From Paenibacillus donghaensis (GTDB taxonomy: Bacteria; Bacillota; Bacilli; Paenibacillales; Paenibacillaceae): a stretch of DNA of 64,000 bases. Each line of letters starts with the position of its first letter. Position 1 is the first letter of the stretch. The stretch covers positions 5,890,001 to 5,954,000 of the forward strand of contig NZ_CP021780.1 of the NCBI RefSeq assembly GCF_002192415.1, given 5' to 3'. The position numbers and the translations under genes were made by a program. The notes below the pieces were generated by a model, which was given only the letters and a program-made list of their open reading frames with translations, made no database searches and had not been told where the DNA came from. Below are positions 1 to 9,046 of the stretch, piece by piece.

Positions 1-183
1 GGTATGAATTTTTCAGAATATGTAATCGCCTTCAAAATGGAAAAAGCAGTCGAACTGCTTCATGAGCATCAGTGGAAAACATTCGAAGTCAGTGAAATGG
101 TGGGGTACGCCAATGTCAAAAACTTCATTCGCACTTTCAAAGAACACTTCGGGAAAACCCCTAGTCAATATCGACGAGCGTAG
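1..183 (+). CDS. Response regulator, AraC-type DNA-binding C-terminus (partial, YesN-like)
   Basis: The window opens inside this gene; frame 1 is open from base 1 to a TAG at 181-183, giving about 60 residues. The end reads as the second helix-turn-helix of an AraC/XylS domain, with the typical closing pattern ...VGYANVKNFIRTFKEHFGKTPSQYRR. The next gene is a YesM-type sensor kinase, so this is most likely the C-terminus of a YesN-type response regulator that binds DNA when phosphorylated. The receiver domain lies outside the window, so a plain AraC regulator cannot be excluded. Confidence 0.8.
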   Translation, partial: GMNFSEYVIAFKMEKAVELLHEHQWKTFEVSEMVGYANVKNFIRTFKEHFGKTPSQYRRA

Positions 184-1987
184 TGTAGCCAGGAAATTCA
201 TTCAACCATCGCTGAGTCGCCGTTTTTTTCTAATCAATTTTTCGAAATTCCTGCTCTTTTGTCTAATTCCTGTACTCATTCTGGGATCGCTTTCTATTTT
301 TATTACAGAGCGATATATCGCAGAAGGCATTGAATCCGATAATGAACAGACTCTCAATCAGTATAGCGATTTTCTACAAATCATTGTTGGCGAGATGGAC
401 TCTCTTAGCTTGTCATTCGACCAGGATCCAAAAATCACGATGATGCTAAAGCGTTTACTAACCAAGTCTTCTTTAACTTACAATGAGTGGGAAGCCTTTT
501 TTTACCTGAAAAATGTAATTGATGTTCCTGCTAATTCCAAACCTTACGTCCATTCCATTTACATTTACTATGACAATCCCATGCGTCGGTTCTTGTCTAC
601 CCGCGAAGGTTTGACCGATATGGAAACTTTCTTTGATCGTTCATGGCTTGAAACGACGGAAAATCAGAAAAATGACGGTGAGATGAAGACTGCTGTTCGG
701 AACATAAAGGAATTTGATATCAAGAATACCTCTTACTCTGTCATCACTGTTTCAAAGCCTTTTGCTGCCAACAAAGGACGTATTGTTATCAATTTCACCC
801 CAGACTATTTCAAGAAGTCCTTTAACACGCTACGTAAATTTCAGGATCAGACTATCCTCATCACCGATGCGGAGGGAAATCCGATAATGCATTCGGACTT
901 CTCCACATACATGAATACAGCAACAATGGATTACTTATCGCAAGTAGCCGTATCTCGAAGAAATACAACAGTTGCCTTTGAGGAGGACGGGCCTCATTCG
1001 TATATTGAGAAGGGACAGCATATCACAATTAAACCAATCCCTCGTCTTGGATGGTACCTTATTACGACTGTTCCAAATACATCTATGTATGGCCCCGTTC
1101 GGACGCTGACACTGGTTACCATCCTACTCTCCATTTGCTGCGTCCTGATCAGCACTTTGCTCGCCGTATGGATGACACGCAAAAATTATCGTCAGGTTAA
1201 CAGTATTATTTCGGCGCTTAACTCAGCTGATTTAAAACACCCAATTGTCGGAAGCGGTAAGCGGGTACGGGACTTATATGAGCTCATTATCCATAACATT
1301 CTAGAGTCTTTTTTGCAGCAGCGATATTTAAAAATACAACTATCAGAAAAGAAATACAGGGAGGAGGTCCTCGAACTACGTGCGTTACAATCACAGATGA
1401 ATCCTCATTTCTTGTCCAATACACTCCATTCAATTTATTGGAAGAGCGTAGAGTTAACACGTTCACCTAACGCTGTAAGCGGGATGATTGAGAGACTGGC
1501 AGACATGCTAGAATATGCAGTTCGTACGACTGAGGAATTGGTCACACTGGAGGAAGAACTTCTATATTGCCGTGATTACATCAATATACAGCGGATGTGC
1601 CATCCTACCCGTCTTGAGGTCATCTGGGAATCAACAGAAGGATTTGAAGCATATAAAGTGTTGAAGCTTAGTCTGCAGCCGATTATCGAGAATAGTATAC
1701 AATATGGTCTCGAAGAAGGTGATGTGGATGACTTGCGAATCAAGGTGCGTTTCCGATCGGATAGTTCTTGCTTGAAGGTGACTGTACTGGACAATGGTCC
1801 GGGTATCCTACCAGAGCGTCTCGCCGATATCGAATCCAGGTTGACGGCTGAGGAAGAGCCCGCCGCGCATGTTGGACTTACGAACACCTTCCGTAGGCTT
1901 GGGCTTAAGTACGGTTCCAATTCACAGCTGCGTATTATTAGTAAGCCTGGTGTTGGAACGGCTGTAACACTTTTTTTCCCGCAGTAG
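113..1987 (+). CDS. YesM-type sensor histidine kinase
   Basis: Membrane sensor kinase of the LytS/YesM group, partner of the upstream regulator. A first membrane segment (FLLFCLIPVLILG) is followed by a large extracytoplasmic sensor region, a second membrane segment near nt 1105-1170, and a linker. The His-kinase domain has the phospho-acceptor in QMNPHFLSNTL, and the ATPase has an N box (PIIENSIQYGL) and G box (DNGPGI). It ends at TAG 1987. The start is uncertain. The in-frame ATG at 113 overlaps the preceding gene by 71 bp, and those residues look like frame shadow. The natural start may be a non-ATG codon near 197-209, close to an AGGA at 191-194. Such pairs often sense carbohydrates and control sugar ABC importers. 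Confidence 0.85.
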   Translation: MSKTSFALSKNTSGKPLVNIDERSVARKFIQPSLSRRFFLINFSKFLLFCLIPVLILGSLSIFITERYIAEGIESDNEQTLNQYSDFLQIIVGEMDSLSLSFDQDPKITMMLKRLLTKSSLTYNEWEAFFYLKNVIDVPANSKPYVHSIYIYYDNPMRRFLSTREGLTDMETFFDRSWLETTENQKNDGEMKTAVRNIKEFDIKNTSYSVITVSKPFAANKGRIVINFTPDYFKKSFNTLRKFQDQTILITDAEGNPIMHSDFSTYMNTATMDYLSQVAVSRRNTTVAFEEDGPHSYIEKGQHITIKPIPRLGWYLITTVPNTSMYGPVRTLTLVTILLSICCVLISTLLAVWMTRKNYRQVNSIISALNSADLKHPIVGSGKRVRDLYELIIHNILESFLQQRYLKIQLSEKKYREEVLELRALQSQMNPHFLSNTLHSIYWKSVELTRSPNAVSGMIERLADMLEYAVRTTEELVTLEEELLYCRDYINIQRMCHPTRLEVIWESTEGFEAYKVLKLSLQPIIENSIQYGLEEGDVDDLRIKVRFRSDSSCLKVTVLDNGPGILPERLADIESRLTAEEEPAAHVGLTNTFRRLGLKYGSNSQLRIISKPGVGTAVTLFFPQ

Positions 1988-1999
1988 GTCATTAGCCTA

Positions 2000-2411
2000 T
2001 TAAGAGACCTCAATACCGTACATATGCTGTAGATGATCTTGGGAATCCCGCGTGCTGACACCTTTGGCGTACAGCGCCACAATCTGCTCCTCGATGCCCG
2101 TTACATTCGATTGGTGACATCTTGACGACAAAGGCTCAAACTTCGCCCAAACGGTCTCGAGGGATAACGATTTCCTGCTCGCCGTACTCACTGACTACCG
2201 TTTTGCGGCTTTTTCCATTACGACTGTTTGGGGTGAGTTTCGCCTTCACTTCATGCTTTCCATAACCCAAATGGGTATCCATTTCGGCTTCCAGCATCTC
2301 CTGAATCGTCTCGGCAAACAGATTCTTTAACGCATTTTGTGCGTCCTGTGCGCTGACTAAGTTGTTTTCCTTAATAAACTCCCGCAGCAGTTGTTTTGTC
2401 CAAAGTCCCAT
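2000..2411 (-). pseudogene. IS256-family (mutator) transposase, truncated and frameshifted
   Basis: Two overlapping minus-strand frames join into one broken protein. The first (2411-2136) reads MGLWTKQLLREFIKENNL...EMDTHLGY and continues into the conserved basic region before the catalytic domain. The second (2191-2000) continues with a changed frame through NVTGIEEQIVALYAKGVSTRD and stops at GIEVS. An intact family member is near 390-400 residues with a DDE catalytic triad; here only about the first third remains, so it is inactive. The frame switch lies near 2140-2190. Confidence 0.85.
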
Positions 2412-2470
2412 GTGTTCTCCCCAACCTTTCTCTTACCTCCATGGATTTGAGAGTTTACACGACTTAAAAG
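2000..2470 (-). mobile_element. IS256-family element remnant (left end and 5' part of transposase)
   Basis: The stretch holds the start of an IS256-type transposase on the minus strand. Upstream of it is sequence typical of the outer end of such elements (gagagtttacacgactta at about 2449-2466). The rest of the element is missing, and the fragment stops 12 bp from the end of the sensor-kinase gene. It looks like the residue of an insertion followed by deletion. Confidence 0.75.
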
Positions 2471-2601
2471 TATTCCTTTTTTGAGCATCAGATAATCCTT
2501 GTGCAATATCTACTCCAGTGTACATTCGAAAACTTATTGGTCCATGAAAGGCATCGTTAAGGCCTACATTATGAAGTATTTATAAATCAACCCAAAAAAC
2601 A

Positions 2602-2634
2602 CCCTTCCGTCTTCCTAGTCGGGAAACGAAAGGG
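2602..2634 (-). terminator. Intrinsic terminator of the GH115 gene
   Basis: On the minus strand a stem ccctttcgt / acggaaggg (one mismatch) encloses a short loop and is followed by gtgttttttggg. It lies about 10 bp beyond the GH115 stop codon. Confidence 0.75.
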
Positions 2635-2644
2635 CTTAAAATAT

Positions 2645-5600
2645 TTATTGTCTAATCGAATCCTGCCACTGTGCATCAGCCGGTGGAAGCTCGTCTCCTG
2701 TACTCAGATAGATCCGGTCCACCCGGAGCTGTGACTTTCTAGCCAGGATGGACAGCACATGCTCCCTTCGGGTTAGCTCCAGATCGGAGATATGGCACCA
2801 GTAATACGCTTGAGCGGTATTGTAGGTGTGCAGTTCCCCTCCGCCGAACTGCTCGGATAAAGGTCTCGCTGTGCCGTCAAGAGCCAGATAACAGGAATCG
2901 GACTGGCCGTTATGGTGCCTGATCAGCAGCCACACATGATAAACCCCGGGAGTATAAATACTTATTCTATAATGCATGCCAGGCGCAGTGCCGGGCTCTT
3001 CCCACAGCATTCCCGGCTCAGCAACATGCATCGCAAAACCTGTTCTTCCGTTGGTTTCGGCCTGCAGATGACTCCAGGCAAGCGCATGATCATCTGCTGC
3101 AGGTGTCAGATACGCATTATCCGAGTTCTCCAGGACATATTCCGCTTCGATGGCTACTACGCCTTCTTTTTCAGCAAATCTGCCTGCTCCAAAGGCCTCG
3201 ACAACATTTTTTTCATCCGTGCTTTTCCAGAGGCTATCATAGCGTTTATTCCCAAGTAGGGGTTGTGGATAACTTAGGCATTTCATGAATATCAGATCGA
3301 ACAGTTGCTCGAAGAATTCTCTGGTTGCATATAAAACAGGCGGCGGCAGTACCTCATCCTCTCGTGTGTTATAAAATTCACTGCACAGCCGCTCCACTTC
3401 ATTCCAATCCACATCCGGACTTTCGGTTCCGTATCCGGCAAGCGGTACCTGGTGATGCGTACTGAAAGCCGGTCCTAAATTAGAGTCTTTTCTGGCGCCT
3501 GTATACAGCACCAGCTTGGAGATCGTCACATAGTTATCGACCATATACAGCTTCAGGGTATGTGCGCCTGATGGAACCGGCAGCTTCACCAGCAGCTTTT
3601 CCCCGTTATCCATAATGCTCTGCTGCCAGCTTCCCTTCCATTCGTCATTCGTTTCCGATTCGACAAGGATGGGTTCTCCGTCATCTATGACGACAGCAAA
3701 GCGGATTCTGCCCGTAGAATTCAGCGTCAGGAAACGGTGTATTTCCAGAACATACTCTCCGCCTTCCTGCACAAAGATGTCGTATCCTACATAAGCGTTA
3801 TTCTGAAGCGCCCCGTCAAGCGACTGTCCGTCCGGATGCCAGGCCATCAGCGCAGCTCCCTCGTACCTACCCATTCCCGGCACCTTCACCCAGCCGTACT
3901 GTGCTTCACCTGCACTGATATAGCCTTGTTGATGATACCCGGCAGCAGGCATGGATACATACTCGTCCGCTTCGATATATCCTGTGAAATTCTCTGGAAC
4001 TACCGCAGCCAGTTCAATCTCAACATTGACGTGGATAACCGAACCATTTCTGTGATCACGGACAACGATGAGCCCGCGCTCGCCAGCATACGCCATAGGA
4101 TCTTTTACCGATACTTGAATCCGCTCCTCAGTCTGCAGCGTCCCTTCCGTTTCGGACAGGACAATCCATTCCGCTCCCTTCAGAACCTCTACGGTATAAG
4201 GGATGCTCCCCGCACCCTGGTTCCCGAGCTCAATCCACTTCTGCCGCTGTCCATAGACGGAGAACCGCATGGTCTCCTCCCCGTTCCAGAGATCTGCCCG
4301 CAGGGCGCTCCCGGTAATTTGCAGCGCCGGCTTTCTCACAGGATAAAGCGCAGTCGGCGGTGGCGGAAAGTTCTCCGGAGTAAGGATGCCTTCCCATTTG
4401 CCGTCACTCATTTTCTTGTCATAGAAATGCAGCATCCGCCGTTTATTGTCCAGCATCTTCACCGAGAGCTCCGTATACCTGTCGGCAGCCTGCATATTGC
4501 CGCGCTCATACGACAGCACGCTCCGGTCCGCATAATAAAATTCATGGTTGGTATAGTAGGAAGCGTGAATCTTCATCAAGAACAGCTGGAATAATGCGGC
4601 ACGCTCCTCCTGCGGCAGCTTCTGCAGAATGGCATTGCCCCGACGATAAAGATCCTCAAGGATCATCAGCCTGCGCCCTGCTTCATCACCATAGGCAGTC
4701 TGTGAAAAGACGCCGGGCTGCATATGCTCAATTTTTCGCACATTGGTCACTTGGGCAAATGCCGTATACAGCTGTGCAGCCTCGGCCCCATGTTCACCGG
4801 AGAAATTCGAATTGATCCAGTGCTCCGTAAACCGTGACGGATCTTGGGTTATCCCGCCTGCTCTGCCCGCTTCCCAGCCGTACCGGAGAAAATACTCCAT
4901 ATCCTGCTCCACCGGCTTCAGGCCGCCGACATTCAGCACCCATACTTTCCGGATGCCTGACTCGTAGGATTTCTTCAGCTCATTTCCCGTCTGCGCCAGC
5001 GGAATGGAATTAATGAACAGATAGCTCATTCCCGTGCCTGGCGCCGCCCAGTAGGAGCTGTGGAAGTACAGCCCGTTCCCGCCGCTGCGGCTGCTTTCAG
5101 CCGCAGAAGGATACCGCCTCATATGGCCGAAATTGTCGTTCGCCCAAATTAGTGTAATATCATCGGGCAGATCCAGTCCCTGGTCATACAGCGACAGTAC
5201 CTCTTTATAAGGGACAAAGGTCTGCATGGCCGCCTTCCCTTTTTCCTCTCCCAACACGTCTATAAGAAGCTGCCGCTGATCCCGGATGACCTGGCCCAGA
5301 AGCCTGACCTTTGCCTCCTTCTTGTCTGCTTCACTCATGGACGAATCCGCGTCAATAACCCGGGTATGGAATCCCGAATCATGAATGCCCCGCATCCCCA
5401 TCGTAAAGCATACTTCGTAATTCCGGTTTTGCTCTATACTTTCCCGCCAGTATTCCTGGAGAATTTCCCGGTTGCGCCCTTCAATGGAATAATCGTATTC
5501 GGCATCCGTATACCCCTTGCCCTCTGTCCATGGACTCCACTCATTCTGGTTGCTGCGCAGCAGCATATCACAGTGGGATGTTCCAACCACAATGCCCATC

Positions 5601-6286
5601 TGCTCGGCAAGAGCGCCGTTCTCCTGATCACCGTTGAAATAATTGACATGCATCGCCGGCCAGATGTAATTCGCCTTCAGGCGGAGCAGTAGCTCAAAGA
5701 TATGGCGGTAAGCAACCGGTCCAATGCTACCATCCGGCGTATGGAGTCTGGCCCAGTCATTCAGTTCCTCTTCATCATTCAGAAAAACACCTCTGTACTG
5801 CACAGAAGGCCAATCCACTTTTATAAAATTCTCAGGCACACTAAACGAATCTCCCGTTTTAACCGGAACATCCGCCCAATAATGCCAAGGGGACACGCCC
5901 ATTGCCTCGCACAGATCATAAATGCCGAAGATCGTCCCCCGGCGGTCTGTTCCAACTATGTAGAACACGTCGTCCACAGCTTCCTGGAGAAAAGCTTCCC
6001 AGCGGAGGGTCCCTGCTTCATTTTTCAGCTGATCCAGCGAAAGCTTTTTATCTTGCAGAACGGCCGGAACGGATGCGCTGTGCTCCAGAGTTGCGATAAT
6101 GATGGCGCATTCATCAATCTCATTCGAAAGTACGGCCTTACCGCCGCAGGTCCGGCTGATATCCGTAATCAGATTCGCGGCCGCCAGATGTACGGCACTG
6201 TTTTCCGTTTCAGACACATAAATATGTACCGGCTTGTTTCTTGTGAACAGCTCCAGACGATTGTCTGCTACATGGACTTTACTCAA
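2645..6286 (-). CDS. Glycoside hydrolase family 115 (xylan alpha-1,2-glucuronidase)
   Basis: Long protein (about 1215 residues) of family GH115, whose members remove (4-O-methyl)glucuronic acid side groups from glucuronoxylan. An N-terminal domain (about 1-160) is followed by the catalytic barrel. Recognisable family stretches are YRGVFLNDEE (about 167-175), ANYIWPAMHVNYF (about 207-219), GTSHCDMLLR and TLIWANDNFGHMRRYP. A long C-terminal part holds further beta-rich domains. No signal peptide is visible, so it probably acts inside the cell on imported oligosaccharides. The open frame begins with TTG at 6292, but the GAGGAGG (6296-6302) is only 3 nt from it. The second TTG at 6286 has a 9-nt spacing and is preferred. 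It is divergent from an AraC regulator that probably controls it. Confidence 0.9.
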   Translation of the reverse strand: MSKVHVADNRLELFTRNKPVHIYVSETENSAVHLAAANLITDISRTCGGKAVLSNEIDECAIIIATLEHSASVPAVLQDKKLSLDQLKNEAGTLRWEAFLQEAVDDVFYIVGTDRRGTIFGIYDLCEAMGVSPWHYWADVPVKTGDSFSVPENFIKVDWPSVQYRGVFLNDEEELNDWARLHTPDGSIGPVAYRHIFELLLRLKANYIWPAMHVNYFNGDQENGALAEQMGIVVGTSHCDMLLRSNQNEWSPWTEGKGYTDAEYDYSIEGRNREILQEYWRESIEQNRNYEVCFTMGMRGIHDSGFHTRVIDADSSMSEADKKEAKVRLLGQVIRDQRQLLIDVLGEEKGKAAMQTFVPYKEVLSLYDQGLDLPDDITLIWANDNFGHMRRYPSAAESSRSGGNGLYFHSSYWAAPGTGMSYLFINSIPLAQTGNELKKSYESGIRKVWVLNVGGLKPVEQDMEYFLRYGWEAGRAGGITQDPSRFTEHWINSNFSGEHGAEAAQLYTAFAQVTNVRKIEHMQPGVFSQTAYGDEAGRRLMILEDLYRRGNAILQKLPQEERAALFQLFLMKIHASYYTNHEFYYADRSVLSYERGNMQAADRYTELSVKMLDNKRRMLHFYDKKMSDGKWEGILTPENFPPPPTALYPVRKPALQITGSALRADLWNGEETMRFSVYGQRQKWIELGNQGAGSIPYTVEVLKGAEWIVLSETEGTLQTEERIQVSVKDPMAYAGERGLIVVRDHRNGSVIHVNVEIELAAVVPENFTGYIEADEYVSMPAAGYHQQGYISAGEAQYGWVKVPGMGRYEGAALMAWHPDGQSLDGALQNNAYVGYDIFVQEGGEYVLEIHRFLTLNSTGRIRFAVVIDDGEPILVESETNDEWKGSWQQSIMDNGEKLLVKLPVPSGAHTLKLYMVDNYVTISKLVLYTGARKDSNLGPAFSTHHQVPLAGYGTESPDVDWNEVERLCSEFYNTREDEVLPPPVLYATREFFEQLFDLIFMKCLSYPQPLLGNKRYDSLWKSTDEKNVVEAFGAGRFAEKEGVVAIEAEYVLENSDNAYLTPAADDHALAWSHLQAETNGRTGFAMHVAEPGMLWEEPGTAPGMHYRISIYTPGVYHVWLLIRHHNGQSDSCYLALDGTARPLSEQFGGGELHTYNTAQAYYWCHISDLELTRREHVLSILARKSQLRVDRIYLSTGDELPPADAQWQDSIRQ

Positions 6287-6292
6287 GTACAA

Positions 6293-6436
6293 TAACCTCC
6301 TCTTAATAGGCGGCCCGATAGGCTTCCTACAATCTGTTGGTTAACTATACCTTAATCCATAACAACAATCTTTTATTATGTTGCTTTTATCGCCGTTTAT
6401 TGTACTATATTGCTATATAAGACGGAGGGTAAGCTT
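6293..6436. promoter_or_regulatory. Divergent promoter region between GH115 gene and AraC regulator
   Basis: AT-rich 144-bp gap shared by two divergent genes, with a GAGGAGG site facing left (6296-6302) and a GGAGGG site facing right (about 6424-6429). It must hold both promoters and probably the AraC operator. No single palindrome stood out. Confidence 0.5.
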
Positions 6437-7249
6437 ATGAGCGCTGATTTGTTTGTCGCACATCCTTTATTTTTCATTGAATACATGAAGCATGACGCCG
6501 GGCACCGGATGCCCAATGTCCATTACCACAACTGCTATGAGCTGTATATTCTTGAAGAGGGCCATCACAATATGTTGGTAAATGATTCGATGCTGACCCT
6601 TGCGATGCATGACACGGCCTTGTTTAAGCCTAACCTGTTCCACCAGAGCTACCGGAATCACGGCTGTGCTAGAACCTGCATCTACTTCACCGAGCGTTTC
6701 CTGCGGCTGTATTTTACAGAGCGGTCCATCCAATCTTTACTGGGTTACTTCGACAGAACGATCATCTCAATTGACAAGGAAATGTTTCCCCGGATCAAAA
6801 AGCTGCTGCTGTTATTGGAAAAAGAAGATGTAGCGGACAGCCGCAACCGTATTTTCATCTACTTGGCAGAGATTTTGGACATTCTGAATCACAGTAAAAG
6901 CCCGCCAAAAACCGTAGAGACACCTGCATCGCCCAGTAATATTGACCTGATTCTATCCTATATTAATCAAAACTATGATAAAATCCGTAAAATCGAAGAG
7001 ATCTCCGACCAGTTCTTCATTTCCAAATACTATTTGTGCCATATCTTCAAAGAAGCTACTGGGCTTACCCTGGTACATTATATAAACAACATAAGAATAC
7101 AACATGCTTGTAATATGCTTGTTAATACCGACCTGTCTATCCTGGATATCGGGATGGCCTGCGGCTTCAACTCATCCATGTATTTCTGTAAAATCTTTAA
7201 GCAAGCTGTATCCGTAACGCCAAGCGAATTCAGGAGGAATGCGCAATAG
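6437..7249 (+). CDS. AraC-family transcriptional regulator, probable control of GH115
   Basis: About 270 residues. The N-terminal cupin-like sensing domain carries the pattern HYHNCYELYILEEG near residues 29-42. The C-terminal AraC DNA-binding domain (about 175-270) has two helix-turn-helix units, DQFFISKYYLCHIFKEATG and DIGMACGFNSSMYFCKIFKQ. The ATG at 6437 was chosen because GGAGGG lies 7-8 nt upstream; the frame is also open further upstream but without an RBS. It is divergent from the GH115 gene and likely responds to a xylan-derived sugar acid (inference). Confidence 0.85.
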   Translation: MSADLFVAHPLFFIEYMKHDAGHRMPNVHYHNCYELYILEEGHHNMLVNDSMLTLAMHDTALFKPNLFHQSYRNHGCARTCIYFTERFLRLYFTERSIQSLLGYFDRTIISIDKEMFPRIKKLLLLLEKEDVADSRNRIFIYLAEILDILNHSKSPPKTVETPASPSNIDLILSYINQNYDKIRKIEEISDQFFISKYYLCHIFKEATGLTLVHYINNIRIQHACNMLVNTDLSILDIGMACGFNSSMYFCKIFKQAVSVTPSEFRRNAQ

Positions 7250-7362
7250 GCACGTTCAAAACGTTTGGAATTGTTACAACAAACCATAGAAAAACACAAA
7301 GTAGCGATCCTCCTGGTCATACTCTCGTCTGATAACAACTGCAGGCCGAAATATATTACAGT

Positions 7363-7407
7363 AATACAAAATGCCCCATTCCGATGAGAAATGGGGCATT
7401 TTGTATT
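7363..7407. terminator. Strong bidirectional hairpin terminator
   Basis: Perfect 18-bp stem (7363-7380 with 7390-7407) around a 9-nt loop, GC-rich in the middle and with A/T-rich outer ends, so it can work on both strands. On the minus strand it begins inside the stop codon of the 42-codon gene. On the plus strand it can end the AraC transcript. Confidence 0.8.
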
Positions 7408-7534
7408 ATGGATAACCCCAACCTGATGTAATATTGGGTTGGGGAGGTGTAGACATTCCCTCTCCCAGATAATAATCAGTCAAGTGGGACTGCATATACC
7501 CTTTAATTGTCATGCTGTATATGGCTGATTTCAT
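7406..7534 (-). CDS. Small peptide gene of unknown function (42 residues)
   Basis: Minus-strand frame of 42 codons: ATG at 7534, TAA at 7408-7406. It has an AGGAGG at 7551-7546 (11-nt spacing), a well-formed sigma-A promoter just upstream and a strong terminator overlapping its stop. The peptide starts MKSAIYSMTIKGYM, has a hydrophilic middle (HLTDYYLGEG), then a proline-rich stretch (STPPQPN) and ends SGWGYP. There is no cysteine and no obvious signal peptide. The layout is that of a real, separately transcribed small gene. A peptide signal or modified-peptide precursor is imaginable because of the Trp/Pro/Gly end, but no modifying enzyme lies nearby and I do not recognise the family. Confidence 0.6.
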   Translation of the reverse strand: MKSAIYSMTIKGYMQSHLTDYYLGEGMSTPPQPNITSGWGYP

Positions 7535-7584
7535 AACGTTCGTATCCTCCTAATAATGTGATATTTTTCACTTAATTAAATGAA

Positions 7585-7613
7585 ATTGTAACATCGTTAA
7601 TTTTGAGCGTCAA
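7585..7613 (-). promoter_or_regulatory. Sigma-A promoter of the 42-codon gene
   Basis: On the minus strand TTGACG (7613-7608) and TACAAT (7590-7585) are separated by exactly 17 bp. This is a near-consensus vegetative promoter. It predicts a leader of roughly 45 nt before the ATG at 7534. Confidence 0.75.
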
Positions 7614-7639
7614 TTGAATGGAAATGGACTAAACATATA

Positions 7640-7957
7640 TCATATAATTGTAACGTCAATAGTTATTTGTTTCCCTGCAACGCCAGCATTATTAATCAGC
7701 CAATCCAATCTTCCGAAACGGGTTAACACTTGATCGCGCAGTTTATTCACATCTTCTAAGCATGTAACATCTGCTGGTATTAAAAAGGATTGGCCGTTTG
7801 ATTGAGATATTAACGCCGAAACTTCCTCCAATTTTTCCTTTCGTCTACCTACGAGGACGACCATTGAGCCCTCTTTTGCAAATTCAACAGCCGTCGCACG
7901 CCCTAATCCAGTACCTGCTCCAGTAACAAGCGATATGTGCTTATTAGCTAGATCCAT
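7640..7957 (-). pseudogene. Short-chain dehydrogenase/reductase, 3'-truncated
   Basis: The first about 95 residues form a clear SDR Rossmann start: TGAGTGLGRA (cofactor loop) and NNAG (residues about 89-92). The catalytic Ser-Tyr-Lys half is missing; after VAGKQ the frame runs into unrelated AT-rich sequence and stops. Full-length members are about 240-260 residues, so this is a deletion product and probably inactive. It starts 22 bp after the oxidoreductase gene behind an AGGAGG, so it was the second gene of that operon. Confidence 0.85.
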
Positions 7958-7979
7958 TATGATTTCCTCCTGAGCTGGA

Positions 7980-8972
7980 TTAATCGTTAATAACTTTGGC
8001 AGCTACTTTGCCGGTAACCTTGCCTTCTTTTAATTTTTTTAAATACGCCGGGATTTCCTCCATGGTTATCGTTGTGATTTGTGGAGGTACAATCTTACTT
8101 TCTGCAATCAATTTGCCAAAATGATCTCCGATTCTCGCCAGATTGGACTGTGCATTAAAGTCACCTTGTGTATGAGCAGCACCAAGCGCTATCTCATGTA
8201 AAGACATCCCTTTGTCATAAAAACGAATCCGGCTAAAATCAGGGAATCCAGCCGTTACAACCATTTCTCCGCCGAAGGCAAGAATCTCAAGATCTTTAGT
8301 CGCGCTATCAGGACTTATCGTATTTAAAACATAATCAACACCCCGGCCATTAGTCAGCTCTGAGATTTCTTCATATACTTTGTTTTTAGTAAAATCAATC
8401 GCCTCATCCGCCCCAAGAGAGCGTACATAGTCGATGTCTTTGCCTAAGCAGGTGGTAATCACCTTCAACCCACATATTTTTGCTAATTGAATGGCATATC
8501 CCCCAACACCGCCTGCACCGCCATGTATCAAAATGATACCGCCTGACTGCGGATTCAGTTTCTGCATTATCGCTTGATAGGCCGTATATCCCGCTGCCGG
8601 AACCACCGCCGCCAACTCGAAAGGGACTTCATCCGGCAGCTTGCTCGCTGTGTGGGCTGTAGTCACAGAGTATTCTGCAAACCCGCCATCCAGATTATTA
8701 ATGCTGCGAAGATAGTACACACGGTCTCCAATGTTGAAATTATTCACGCTGCTGCCAACGGCATCTACCGTCCCGGCAATTTCTAATCCTAGAACGCGTT
8801 TTCTCTCAGACTCCAGCCCTGCATATTCAGCCACTTGGTAATCCGAAGGGTTCAAGCCTGCTGCATAGACCTTCACTCTAATCTCATTATCGTTTGGTTC
8901 TGGCATCTCCCTGTTCGTAACCACAGTAAGGCTGTCCAGTTCCCCTGGTTTTTCAAGAATAAGTGCTTTCAT
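7980..8972 (-). CDS. Zinc-independent alcohol dehydrogenase / quinone oxidoreductase-like (MDR family)
   Basis: Protein of 330 residues of the medium-chain dehydrogenase/reductase superfamily. A GroES-like N-terminal domain (KALILEKPGELDSL..., GLNPSDYQVAEY) is followed by a Rossmann domain with the NADP(H) loop GGAGGVGGYAIQLAK. The zinc-binding cysteines of classical alcohol dehydrogenases are absent, which points to a quinone oxidoreductase or enoyl-reductase type. The ATG at 8972 was chosen for its GGGAGGG RBS (8980-8986); the frame continues upstream without support. It is divergent from a TetR regulator that probably represses it. The substrate is unknown. Confidence 0.85.
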   Translation of the reverse strand: MKALILEKPGELDSLTVVTNREMPEPNDNEIRVKVYAAGLNPSDYQVAEYAGLESERKRVLGLEIAGTVDAVGSSVNNFNIGDRVYYLRSINNLDGGFAEYSVTTAHTASKLPDEVPFELAAVVPAAGYTAYQAIMQKLNPQSGGIILIHGGAGGVGGYAIQLAKICGLKVITTCLGKDIDYVRSLGADEAIDFTKNKVYEEISELTNGRGVDYVLNTISPDSATKDLEILAFGGEMVVTAGFPDFSRIRFYDKGMSLHEIALGAAHTQGDFNAQSNLARIGDHFGKLIAESKIVPPQITTITMEEIPAYLKKLKEGKVTGKVAAKVIND

Positions 8973-9034
8973 AAGAATTTCCCTCCCAGATTTAATTGAC
9001 AATATTCTATAAATAACATACATTCGAACTGCCA

Positions 9035-9046
9035 TTACAATTGTAA
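9035..9046. promoter_or_regulatory. Perfect palindrome, probable TetR operator
   Basis: The 12-bp perfect palindrome ttacaattgtaa lies in the gap between the oxidoreductase gene and the TetR gene. That is where a divergent repressor would bind to control both. Confidence 0.55.

Noticed and set aside
1576-2082. Minus-strand frame of 168 codons at the end of the sensor kinase gene
   Set aside because: Antisense to the conserved ATPase domain of the kinase; no RBS or domain.
7406-7534. ComX-type pheromone precursor reading of the 42-codon gene
   Set aside because: A Trp near the C-terminus is suggestive, but no ComQ-type prenyltransferase or ComP/ComA pair is adjacent, so no such name is given.
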